Shown: piece by piece, positions 21,001 to 29,494 of the stretch
How the letters are laid out: each line of letters begins with the position of its first letter
Numbering within the stretch: the first letter of the stretch is position 1
DNA from: Bryopsis sp. KO-2023
Lineage: Eukaryota; Chlorophyta; Ulvophyceae; Bryopsidales; Bryopsidaceae
DNA: 64,000 nucleotides
Assembly: GCA_030272585.1 (NCBI GenBank)
Contig: BSYQ01000011.1
Location: 3,038,001-3,102,000 of the forward strand
Direction: 5' to 3'
Notes under the pieces: model-generated
What the model was told of the DNA's origin: nothing
Database searches by the model: none
What the model saw: the letters and a program-made list of their open reading frames with translations, nothing else
Translations under genes and position numbers: made by a program

Positions 21001-22290
21001 GATATCGCAAACTTTGTAAAGGGATGCGATGCATGTCAAAGGAACAAATACCGTCGCGGCAAGGTGCCTGGTCCTTTGCAACCTTTACGTATACCTGATG
21101 GTCGATGGGAATCAGTTTCAATGGATTTGATTACTGATTTGCCTAAATCAGGAGCAGAAGCATTTGATGCCATCTTAGTTTTTGTGGATCGACTCACAAA
21201 GATGGTGCGATGCGTACCAACGCACACTACGTGTGATGCGGTACAAACGGCGAAACTCTTCGTTACTGAGGTCTTCCGTTTGCACGGTCTTCCTAAGCAC
21301 CTCGTAAGCGATAGAGATCCTAGGTGGACTTCAAAGTTCTTTAGAGAGCTTTGTAAGACCTTAGGGGTCACTCAAGCATTGTCGACAGCTTTTCATCCAC
21401 AGAGTGATGGACAGACTGAAGCAATGAATAGGATCCTCGAAGATACCTTACGGCATTTCGTAGGACCTCGTCAAAGAGATTGGAGTGACTTGTTGCCAGT
21501 GGTAGAGTTTGCATTGAACAACTCTAAGTCGATGGCTACTGGTGAAACACCGTTCTTCTTGAACTACGGTAGAGATCCGTGGACACCATTAACGGTACAA
21601 CTTCCATCCAAGACATCTAATGTCATGGGTCCTGGAGGTCTGAGTAGACAAAGGACACAGATTGGAGTACCGGCGGTGAAGAAGATGACCGAGGACATTC
21701 GTGAGGCGATTGTCAAAGCAAAGCGGTGTTTAGAAGGTGCTCAGCAAAGGATGAAGACTTATGCCGATGTGCGTAGGTGTCCAGTTGATGTTCAAGTAGG
21801 CGATATGGTCTTGCTGAATGCACGACATATCAAATTGAAACACCCTGGATCAAGGAAGTTATTGCCACGTTGGTTGGGTCCTTTTCGTGTTTTGGAAGGT
21901 GTCCAAAAACGAAAACCGATGGCAGAACAGCTAGCATTCCGATTGGAATTGCCTGATTCGCTTCCTATTCATCCCGTCTTTCATGCTTCTTTACTTAAGA
22001 GGTATTGGTCGCATGGAAAGACACAACCTCCTCCGCCACCTGTGGATATACAGGAAGAACTAGAGTATGAGGTAGAAGACCTCCTCGACTACCGTGAAGT
22101 AAAGGTCGGTCGACGAGTAGTTCCGCAGTACTTGGTAAAGTGGACGGGATACTCACATGAGCACAACTCTTGGGAGCCTGAAGCGAATTTGGAGAACGCT
22201 CGGGAGCTGGTAGAGCAGTACCAGAAGAGAAAGAAATCAACGTTGATTCCCCCTATTCCGGTACGTCGAAGTAGGCGACTTCGTTCGTGA
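18082..22290 (+). CDS. pol: TE-B pol polyprotein (PR-RT-RNaseH-IN-chromodomain)
   Basis: A 1402-codon open frame. The useful part probably begins where gag stops (18174), since pol is +1 relative to gag there and the upstream residues only overlap gag. Domains: protease LLDSGAAG near residue 235; reverse transcriptase YLDD near 597; RNase H DASDYAIG near 745; integrase zinc site ending CDACQRNK near 980; integrase core Asp near 1015, Asp in SDRDPRW near 1077 and Glu in DGQTEAMNR near 1113; chromodomain near 1329-1380 (YLVKWTGYSHEHNSWEP). It has the same domain order as TE-C pol but clearly different sequence, so it is a separate chromovirus family. The frame itself is undamaged although gag is split. 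Confidence 0.94.
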   Translation: MIRWIRILRSPRTNRIFLWRMTLTRLCLLRNDDSIRCGEDDLDVDPIGDAQDPMPSKEEKVPENDCISGMQLLKSELHRLQNASREFTFDSSTNDERFAICKKFCTGQEFLASSVAGHHVWMDPGRKNLNEFLKHYFACKKESPSSTSCCLLIPHNMAVRQKEINQMRLIAQYRKGAKLFALSSGKAPGLLWPVDIYYDPPTAELPGNSIPGEDCNLRMSMSFKGLISGSPGQILLDSGAAGYAYISKHFCESTGLSYRCKQGTKIEMADGTPLDIVGITSINLRLQGLRMKIECQVITTKHFDLYLGDVWLCNHRVLMNFSTGSASVLATRGNRLTIRPNLVVRAPSPPNARINPLLSIAQARRQLRNTELCPFLVIVREVPNPFEGEESGVPELPKNPLVSSYQTELESLLDEYKDRFSDELAECPPSREEDAAIDLVPGAKPVHRPMFRYTPGERKEIEDQVSDMLQKGLIKPSCSPWGAPILFVPKPDGTRRMCIDYRGLNKLTIRNQYPLPRIDDLLDQLQGSKFFSALDLKAGYWQLRVKESDQPKTAFKTPFGLYEYKVLPMGLTNAPAVFQTWMNQVFSGMIGKSVLIYLDDILVFSKTPEEHVQHLRAVMKRLREHKVFLKRSKCDFFKTELHYLGFVINQDGISADKRKTEKVVEWPVPKNVAELRSFLGLSNYFRRFVQGYSKLVAPLTKLLRKGKEWSWTEDCQRGFDGVKENLTHAPCLAMPNFEKDFEVIADASDYAIGAILLQEEHPIAFESRKLSGAQLNWSIGDKEMFAVVHALKLWRCYLDVRVFKVVCDHQPNTYFHSQETLSRRSARWLEVLQGFRFEWEYRPGRTNVADPLSRYPSYSQQIGILSELGGGQKRPTWNGDPSSPRPGTSMLKERLTEGITRDEWFETEDVAASGCQKHSGLWWNGARVVVPNWDNLREDILHDSHASVYAGHFGIRKTQRTVLKYFWWPGVEGDIANFVKGCDACQRNKYRRGKVPGPLQPLRIPDGRWESVSMDLITDLPKSGAEAFDAILVFVDRLTKMVRCVPTHTTCDAVQTAKLFVTEVFRLHGLPKHLVSDRDPRWTSKFFRELCKTLGVTQALSTAFHPQSDGQTEAMNRILEDTLRHFVGPRQRDWSDLLPVVEFALNNSKSMATGETPFFLNYGRDPWTPLTVQLPSKTSNVMGPGGLSRQRTQIGVPAVKKMTEDIREAIVKAKRCLEGAQQRMKTYADVRRCPVDVQVGDMVLLNARHIKLKHPGSRKLLPRWLGPFRVLEGVQKRKPMAEQLAFRLELPDSLPIHPVFHASLLKRYWSHGKTQPPPPPVDIQEELEYEVEDLLDYREVKVGRRVVPQYLVKWTGYSHEHNSWEPEANLENARELVEQYQKRKKSTLIPPIPVRRSRRLRS

Positions 22291-22794
22291 CTTGTGTGGG
22301 GTAATGTTTCTTCATAATCGAGTGTCGATATGAAAAGAGTTCCAGATCTTGTGTACGAGATCAAGTTCTTGTTAAGTGAGGACATGTTTATGAACATATC
22401 TCATTTTCAATGAACTAGTGAACTAAATTGAATTTCTCGCTATATTCTATTTTGAACTCTAGATGGGATCCATTCAAAATGAGAATATAAATGGAAGTCG
22501 ATGAAGTTGCGAGACTTCAGTTGATGTACATTGGTTCGCCACCAGTGTAGAGAAGTGTATGGTCTTGGTAGATCCGAGAAGCACTCCGTGTATGAGAAGG
22601 ACTCGGATGACCTATATCAGAGTAGGGGCTTATTCTGACGAATACACTTATGATAACATCTCCAAGTTATCGAAACACTTTATATAGTTGAATGATAAGA
22701 GTTGGGGTTCGTTGTGGGACTCTGTATCATTCTATGGGCTATATAGAAGTGAGGAAAGGAGTCTCCAGGAGGAGACTGATTAGGGGGGGAGGAA
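22291..22794 (+). other. TE-B 3' untranslated region and polypurine tract
   Basis: About 500 bases after the pol stop with no frame of note. It ends AGGGGGGGAGGAA directly before the 3' LTR, the expected plus-strand primer. Confidence 0.7.
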
Positions 22795-23052
22795 TGTTAG
22801 GGATGTTAAGAGCTACATCCAGTCAGGTCCAGTCATGTACAGTCATGCGTAGTCATGCTGACGTGGACATGTGAGTCAGGTCTAGTCATGATGACTAGAC
22901 CTATGTCGGGTGCCCACCTAGGATGGTTGTCCTAGGTACCATGCGGGGACGCTAGGATCCTTGGGGGTCATGGTATTAATGGGCTTCAAGGTCATGGACT
23001 CAAAAAGTTTTAGTTTTTAGCTCTTCTTAGACTTGCACCCCCAAGTCTAACA
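22795..23052 (+). repeat. TE-B 3' LTR
   Basis: 258-bp direct repeat of 6098-6355, followed by TCCAG at 23053-23057. Confidence 0.93.
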
Positions 23053-23089
23053 TCCAGCCTTCCAGCACTTGACTTACTGCCTGCGTATT

Positions 23090-24373
23090 GGCTTGTTGCC
23101 AGACCTGGGCCCGACCGGACCGGCAGCGAAAAACCGGTCCGGTCCGGTCCAACCTGTCTAAGGACCGGCCGACCTGTCCGGTCCTGTCCGGTCCAACGAA
23201 AAAACGCCGGTCCTTGCAAGACCGGACAGGTTGCGACCTGTCCGGTCCTGTCCACTCCGGTCCAGTCAACCTCGGAAATCTGCAGAAATCTGGACCGGTT
23301 TTCTGACAGATTTTCCGTTTTTAGACAGGTCACACCCACATTTCGCCTTTATTAGACCGGCGATGTGACCTGTCTAAAACCGGAACGACCCTGTCTTGAC
23401 AGGGTTGTTCTCCTGTTTTAGACCGGCTCCAGGTCGGTCTGGACAGGTGGGCTGCCTGTCCAGACCGACCTGGCGCCTGTCTAGAACAGGTCACACAATT
23501 AAGCACTTTTAGCGTGCCAATTGTGTATCAATTGACTGGGAACTGAGTTAATTAATTAAACAACAAATAATATTGTTACATGTATTTTCATTGCATGAAT
23601 GACGTGAGCCAAGCTCACCAGCCACCGACTGGAGGGAGTCAGTCGACTTTGGGAGGACTCGAACTCGGGTTGGCTAAGTCCGAGTCGAGAGCACTACAAG
23701 GTAGCGGACCCCACCATAGGGACGCTCATATGGGGTCCGCTACCTTTAAGTACCCGTTATTTTTTATTACAAAAAGTAGGTACTTAAAGGTAGCGGACCC
23801 CATTTGAGCGTCCCTATGGTGGGGTCCGCTACCTTGTAGTGCTCTCGACTCGGACTTAGCCAACCCGAGTTCGAGTCCTCCTAGAGTCGACCGACTCCCT
23901 CTAGTCGGTGGCTGGTGAGCTTGGCTCACGTTATTCATCCATTAAAAATATGTATAATAGTATTACTTGGTGCTTTAATTAATTCAATCACTTCCCAACT
24001 GATTGATTCCCAGTTATGTGCTTAATTGTGCGACCTGTTCTAGACAGGCTCCAGGTCGGTCTGGACAGGCAGCCCACCTGTCCAGACCGACCTGGAGGCG
24101 GTCTAAAACAGGTCACACTAGGCGTCACACCGGTCTAAAACAGGGTCACACCGGTCTAAAACAGGTCACACGAGTATGACCTGTCCAGACAGGCGACAAC
24201 CTGTCTGGACAGGTCAGACCGGTCTAGAAAGGTCAAATCCGGTCTAAGAAAGGTGTTCTTTACTAGACCGGATTTGACCTTTCTTAGACCGGATTTGACC
24301 TTTCCAGACCGGTTTGACCTGTCTAAGAAAGGTCAAATCCGGTCCAAGACAGGTTTTCCGGTCCGGTCCGGTC
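23090..24373. mobile_element. Foldback element 2 inside TE-A integrase
   Basis: Its outer parts are arrays of short words (ACCGG, GGTCC, GACCTGTC, GGTCTAAAACAGGTC) running in both orientations (about 23100-23500 and 24020-24370). The centre is a near-perfect inverted repeat of about 170 bp per arm (about 23585-23757 and 23775-23945) round a short AT-rich loop. Each arm carries a motif like an RNA polymerase III B box (AGTTCGAGTCC, near 23868-23879) and, on the opposite strand, an A box-like TGGCTAAGTCC. TE-A integrase codons resume on both sides. A 3-bp TTG duplication would restore that frame, while a 5-bp TTGCC match would not, so the exact ends are uncertain. No transposase frame is present; mirrored frames in the two arms are translations of the palindrome. 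Confidence 0.72.
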
Positions 24374-24375
24374 CT

Positions 24376-26856
24376 TTAAAACTTGCCGGCGCCCACGTCT
24401 GCTTGTTGCACAGGCCGTGCATCAGCGAATCTTGAGCAATGATCAATGATGGTTACCAGATAGACATGGTTTTCAGTCCCTCTCGGAAACGGTCCAACTA
24501 CATCCATGCTGACTGCCTGTCCCGGCCACATGCCTTGTTTCGTATCTCCCCAGGGCGCCCTTTCCTTAGGTCGTTCATACTTTTGGCAAACGACGCAGGC
24601 ATCCACATAGGAATCGACAGCTGTCCTTGGCACTTTCTTCCCCTGCATTCGTATCTTCTTCATCATTTTTGCCGCGCCAAAATGTCCTCTGTGTGCATCC
24701 TTGAGTATTTCGTTGATCCTCCGCGTTTGATCTTCTTCCACTCTGTACAGCGTCAAACCTGCATCCACCTCGTGACTTGCCCACCTCGAGAGTAGATCAG
24801 CGAGAACATTTACCTTAGCAGGGAGATGCGTAAAATGCAAGTTACCTCCGATTGTATAGTTCCCAGTAATATAACTCAGCAGCCTTAACACGCGTAAATC
24901 AGTGTCATCGGTCAGACTTCCTGAGTTAAACTTTTTGGCCGAACCTTCCGAATCGGTAAACACTTGAATATTACCCCCTCCCGTTATCCACGACACCTTT
25001 TTCAAAGCGCGGACGATCGTCTGAGCCTCGCCCAAGAAGCTCGAAACCGAACGTTTGCTCGGAGAGTTGAGATGTGACCCCAGAAACAAAAGCCGATCAC
25101 CTTGTGTTAACGCATATCCCCCAGCGGCTGACGACCAATCCGTGTACAGTTCAAAGTCGGCCCCTGGCTGCTGCATTCGCATGTCGTACACAGCACTTAG
25201 TACTTCCACCACGACTTTTTGAAAGCGAGCGTTCACGACTTCCCAGTCTGCTTCCCGTCCGACTGCTGACAATTCCTCGTACATTGCCTGTACCTTCCTT
25301 GCAAATCCTGGTACGTGTCCCTTCACCACGTTCAACATCCCAAGCGCCTGTTGTAGAGTCTTTCTTCCTTGGATCTTTGGTAATCCTTCTCTGAGCTTCT
25401 GACAATACGGATCCAAACTCACAGTCCCATATGAAACCTCAAACCCGAGAAAAGTGACGTGACTTTTTTTAAGCTGTGCCTTCTCCTTTTTTACTTTGAA
25501 ACCGAATTGATCCAAGATACGAAATAACGCTTGTAATTTCCTATCATGTTCCCACTCGTTTCGGGCTCCGATGATGATATCATCGATGTATACCTCTGCG
25601 TCCAAATCGGGATAGATCTTCCTCGCCTCTTCCAGTACACGAGTAATGATAGAGTGAAAAATCAACGCACTCCCGTTGAACCCTTGGACTAATCGCTGAA
25701 ACCTGTACCGCTTCTTCCCCAAGCTGAAACAGAAATAGCTGCTGAGCTCATTACTGATTCCGAGATTAAAGAACCCATCCTTAAGGTCTACTACCGAAAA
25801 AACTCGATACTCGGGGTTCAGCCGAGATAGTATCGTTTTGACAGGCGTAAGCGGAGTCTTCCAAGTACGGAAGAGCTTATTCACTCGTCGGCAGTCCAAC
25901 GTAATTCGAACCGAATTCCCCCCTGGTTTCTGGAAAATTAAAGGTTGCGAAAAAAGCCCTCGTTCATCCCACCGCAATTCTTTGACGATGCCCCTCCTTT
26001 CGAGCGCCGCGATTTCCGATTCAGCCGCCCCCTCCTGTCCCGTTGATAGTGGCTGCCAGTCACTGAACGCACTGAAGTTCGTAGTACCGATCTGTTCGAG
26101 ATCTGAAAGTGTGATGGTGAGGGCGGCCATGTCACGTGATAGCCCACTCACTTCAGGTGACAAATCAAAAACCCGTGGAAATCGTTGCATTAATTGAGAC
26201 AGACACTCGTCCTGACTTTCTGGCTCGAACAACTCATTGTTCATAACTTCTGCGCTTACATCCTGCGACTCTCCCTGGACATCCCACTTCCCATATCGCC
26301 CCCACTTAGATCGACGGACATCCCAAACTTTGGTCGCTCCACGTTCTAAGTCTTGTCGCTCTTTCTTGCGCTGTATCCAACTCCCTTCTTTTCCTCGCTC
26401 AGTAGAACTCTGCTCTTGTCGCCTCCACTCACTGTCTGTTTTTTGTACGTACAGTCGGTCAGAAGTATTACTTCGGACTCTGGACATCGCACATCGTCCG
26501 TCAATATCAATCAGCTCATTTAATCGTCCTGGAATAAACCAAGCTCTGGTCTTTGGTGTTACGTGCTGGATCTCACTACTGTCGTTAACGAGGTATCCAA
26601 ACAACGTGCCCCCTGCCCGCTGTTTCATTACCAACCTAACCCCTTTTGCACTAAGACAGTCGATAACCGGTCCCCGAACTCCCCTAAGTTCGTAAGGCAA
26701 ACTCAATACTGCGACCTCACCAGGGCCTAACACAATGCTTCGGTTGAGGAAAAACACTACCACATCCTTATACTGTTCTGGGTAGTAGTCCACCTCTTGT
26801 GTTAATTGAATTTTTATTCCTTCGTCAGTCGTCCTACCAATGTCTCCTGAATGCAC
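24376..26856 (-). pseudogene. pol: TE-A pol: RT-RNaseH and N-terminal integrase (truncated)
   Basis: The frame overlaps gag-protease by 43 bases and is -1 to it. It has reverse transcriptase with YIDD near residue 423, RNase H with YTDWSSA and FTDSEG motifs, and the integrase HHCC zinc site (HRGHFGAAK ... CVVCQKYE). The first catalytic Asp of integrase lies in VSMDVVGPFPRG. Translation then runs into foldback 2 after ADVGAG and stops. The rest of the integrase is displaced to 23053-23090 and 5464-6097. The reverse transcriptase differs from those of TE-B and TE-C and no chromodomain follows, so this is a different Ty3/gypsy-like clade. Confidence 0.9.
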
Positions 26857-28823
26857 GAACGACTCGCATCCAGGTCCCCTTTTTTTGTATTTTCTTGAGT
26901 GCAGACAGCGGGTTGCACTTTGGCTTTTTCCAGAAAAATCGTCGTGGCCAGCTTGGCTCCTTTTTTAAGCAGGATTGGATGGTCTCGCTCATTGTCCACA
27001 CCAATGACGACAGGCTCTCCTTCCTTTGGCCCAGCAACCAGTTGCGAATGCACACGTAACCCGTACTTATCTGCGTGTAAGTTTCTCGGCTTAACAGCCA
27101 TAACCACATTCCCATGTAGAAAGCATCGAGCAGAGGAAACGACTTGTGTAGTTCTTCCAGGCCCCAATAAGGTGTCGCTTCCTAGGGTCAGTACACATTC
27201 TTCTGAGTCTGCCTGAGCCCCCTTTTTTGTCTCTGCTTTTGCTTCCTTAGGAGTAGCAGAAAAACAGATAATCTCCGCATCTGTGCTTTTGTCTACCAAA
27301 CGGTCAGTCCCAGGGTCTATAATAAATCCTAAAGACCCAATCGCTTCTTTGCCCAGTATGCTTCGTCCGTGTCCCTCCAGGATAACGAACTTAATATCAG
27401 TTCGATTCTGCCCCACTTCAACCAAAGCCGTGGTTGTGCCGAGCGACTGTACACTGTCTTGCGTTATCCCCTGGATGGACATCTTTCCTGGCTGCAGAGG
27501 AAGCCCAAACTTCCTTAGTGTTTTCTCATATAGTATGCTGACTGCCGCTCCGGTATCAATCAAAAACTTGATCTGCTGTCCCTTGATAACTCCATTGACA
27601 TGCATAAGTCTCCGACTGGATTGACTGTTTTCAGAAGTATTTCCCATTCCCACATATGCTTCATCTCCTTCTGAGTCAGAGTTCAACCACACAGTGTTGA
27701 CAGGATGTTCATCATCAATGTGCACATGCTTTACCGACTTTCCTGGCTTCCCTCCTTTTCCTGTCTGTAACTTCCCCGTAACAGAAGCTTTATTCGACGG
27801 TGTCGTACTTCCAGCCTCGGTCTGCGCTGTGTCCACAATCTCCTTAATTCTCTCTGCAAGCCAGGGGTTACGCATGGCCTTTTGCACAGTCGACAACAGC
27901 TCGTTCATGCGGGAGAGCTGCAAAGGGAACGTAACGAGACCTTTCCCGTTGATTGGGAACGCTTCCACCCTGTCGTCGTCCTCATTCTCGCATTCAGCTG
28001 AGTTTACTTTCGCCTCCTTGCCGCCCGTGAGTCCCAGTGCTTCCCAGTCACTCGCAAGGGAAGTGGCCTCTTCCAATGAGTTCGGCTTACGCGTCTCAAC
28101 TTGAACGCGAATGTGGGGGTGGAGCCCTGCCAAATAGTGCCCAACCAATTCTTCTTCTTGTGCTTCCGGTATCCTGACTGCCAATTTTCGGAACACTGCG
28201 TTGTACTCCTGCACCCCCTTGGTGCCTTGTGAACAGCTGCGAATCAGCCGCCTGACTCTGGTGGTGTCGTCCCGTCTTGCAAACTGATTCTTCATTTTTT
28301 CCCGCAGCGACTCAAAAGGCAGTGTTTGTATGTCAGTTCTCTCCAAAAGAATGCGGTACCAGCTTTTTGCAAACCCACGCAACATACTGCCAACAAAGCG
28401 AACTTTTGCAACCTCTGAGCTTTCACCTATTAATTCTAGGTATTCGCTTATCCCGAACCACCAATCCGGGAAACTTTCGTCATTTTTTTCACCGGTAAAA
28501 TAGTCCGGCGTGCCAAACTTTACTTTGGCCACAGTATGGTGACGCACCCCGCTTGCAACTGACATTCCATTTCGCCTTTCTCGACCACCTGGGCTAGGTA
28601 CCGTAAAAACTTCTTCATATTCGCTTTCTGGAATGTTTACCCTTTCAGGGGTCGACCTCTGGCCTTGCGAAGCCTCCAGTGCTGACATACGTATCTCCAA
28701 CTGTGAGAACTCCTCCCTCATGCTTGCCCGAATAGCCTTCACTATTTCGGACTCCATGGCGGTTGCTTGTTCAGGTAATGAGCCCTCTGCCATTATCTCT
28801 TCAGGTCCTTCCGGCTCATTCAT
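26814..28823 (-). CDS. gag: TE-A gag-protease
   Basis: The start is the ATG at 28823 (MNEPEGPEE), one base after the primer-binding site. The open frame extends a few codons further into the LTR but has no ATG there. Residues about 90-260 resemble a retrotransposon gag domain (FPDWWFGISEYL, SWYRILLER, VGHYLAGLHP). No zinc knuckle is visible. A retropepsin with FLIDTGAAVSIL lies near residue 421. Having the protease in the gag frame and RT-integrase -1 to it differs from TE-B and TE-C, where the protease is in pol. The frame is intact although pol is not. Confidence 0.88.
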   Translation of the reverse strand: MNEPEGPEEIMAEGSLPEQATAMESEIVKAIRASMREEFSQLEIRMSALEASQGQRSTPERVNIPESEYEEVFTVPSPGGRERRNGMSVASGVRHHTVAKVKFGTPDYFTGEKNDESFPDWWFGISEYLELIGESSEVAKVRFVGSMLRGFAKSWYRILLERTDIQTLPFESLREKMKNQFARRDDTTRVRRLIRSCSQGTKGVQEYNAVFRKLAVRIPEAQEEELVGHYLAGLHPHIRVQVETRKPNSLEEATSLASDWEALGLTGGKEAKVNSAECENEDDDRVEAFPINGKGLVTFPLQLSRMNELLSTVQKAMRNPWLAERIKEIVDTAQTEAGSTTPSNKASVTGKLQTGKGGKPGKSVKHVHIDDEHPVNTVWLNSDSEGDEAYVGMGNTSENSQSSRRLMHVNGVIKGQQIKFLIDTGAAVSILYEKTLRKFGLPLQPGKMSIQGITQDSVQSLGTTTALVEVGQNRTDIKFVILEGHGRSILGKEAIGSLGFIIDPGTDRLVDKSTDAEIICFSATPKEAKAETKKGAQADSEECVLTLGSDTLLGPGRTTQVVSSARCFLHGNVVMAVKPRNLHADKYGLRVHSQLVAGPKEGEPVVIGVDNERDHPILLKKGAKLATTIFLEKAKVQPAVCTQENTKKGDLDASRSCIQETLVGRLTKE

Positions 28824-28824
28824 G

Positions 28825-28836
28825 GCTCCGAAACCA
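28825..28836 (-). other. TE-A primer-binding site
   Basis: TGGTTTCGGAGC on the minus strand, immediately inside the 5' LTR and touching the gag ATG. It is identical to the sites of TE-B and TE-C. Confidence 0.8.
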
Positions 28837-29118
28837 TGTAACAATTTAAGCCTTTTGCGGAGGAGGTCGAATATCAGAACGGATGGTTAAAACACACAAT
28901 AGAACACACAGAGTCTCGGCCCTCCAAGTGACTTACAAAGATGGTCCAACTGTTTCCATACAGCAATATATATCCGTTCCCTTTCCTGTACTGCTCTGAT
29001 ATCAACAGTACAACTTCTCACGTATTGCCATTTCACAGTACATCCTCCTTTCCCTTTCCTAACCACTCATCTCCCTCATCTACTCCAACAACCCAATCTT
29101 TTTCTCAATCCTTTTACA
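28837..29118 (-). repeat. TE-A 5' LTR
   Basis: 282-bp direct repeat of 5159-5440, followed by CTTCC at 29119-29123, the right copy of the target site duplication. Confidence 0.93.
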
Positions 29119-29123
29119 CTTCC

Positions 29124-29494
29124 ACAAAAATCAAAACCAACAACATCAAATAAATGCAATATAAACACCAAGCCTTGTAATTTCTGTTTTTGAAGTTGGG
29201 GCCACATTCAATTTTTTCAGACAAATTGGGGCCACAGAAGCCACAGAAGGGCCAGTGAAATTGACAAAAAAATACATTAATGTTGAGGATGTGTGGCTCG
29301 TCGATTCGAAGTTAAAGAATTACAGAGGGGTTGAATGAAACTCCAACACCGCGTCTCTGAGCAAGTAATTAATTCATCAACCCACCCCCCCTTTCCCCCT
29401 CCTCCTCACCACATCAATCGCATGACAAAACGCCCCGGAAAGACAAGGAAAAAAAAAGGTGCATTCAAGTTGAAATTGCTGCATTGAACAGTAA
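29124..29494. other. Spacer and GluRS 3' untranslated region
   Basis: Between TE-A and the GluRS stop. Contains a pyrimidine-rich block at 29380-29410. No gene seen. Confidence 0.6.

Larger units (their letters stand above)
6098..23052 (+). mobile_element. TE-B: chromodomain Ty3/gypsy retrotransposon inserted in TE-A and interrupted by TE-C
   Basis: The 258-bp LTRs (6098-6355 and 22795-23052) begin TGTTAGGG and end GTCTAACA and look identical by eye. Both outer flanks are TCCAG (6093-6097 and 23053-23057), a 5-bp target site duplication lying in TE-A's integrase. The internal order on the plus strand is primer-binding site, a leader of about 1.2 kb, gag, pol with a C-terminal chromodomain, and a polypurine tract (AGGGGGGGAGGAA) ending at 22794. 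TE-C occupies 7612-16997 within the start of gag. It inserted after TE-A and before TE-C. Confidence 0.95.
5159..29118 (-). mobile_element. TE-A: outer Ty3/gypsy-like LTR retrotransposon, interrupted by TE-B and foldback 2
   Basis: The 282-bp LTRs (5159-5440 and 28837-29118) begin TG and end CA and are flanked by CTTCC on both outer sides. The element reads on the minus strand: primer-binding site at 28825-28836, gag-protease, reverse transcriptase-RNase H-integrase, then a purine-rich stretch just inside the left LTR. Its integrase is split: the N-terminal half ends near 24376, a short middle piece lies at about 23053-23090, and the C-terminal half lies at 5464-6097. TE-B occupies 6098-23052 and a foldback element about 23090-24373. 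No chromodomain is visible at the pol C-terminus. It is the oldest of the three by nesting order, and its LTRs differ by at least one base (near 5252 versus 28930). Confidence 0.93.

Noticed and set aside
23580..23938. Two near-identical frames on opposite strands as duplicated genes
   Set aside because: They are the two arms of the palindromic core of foldback 2.
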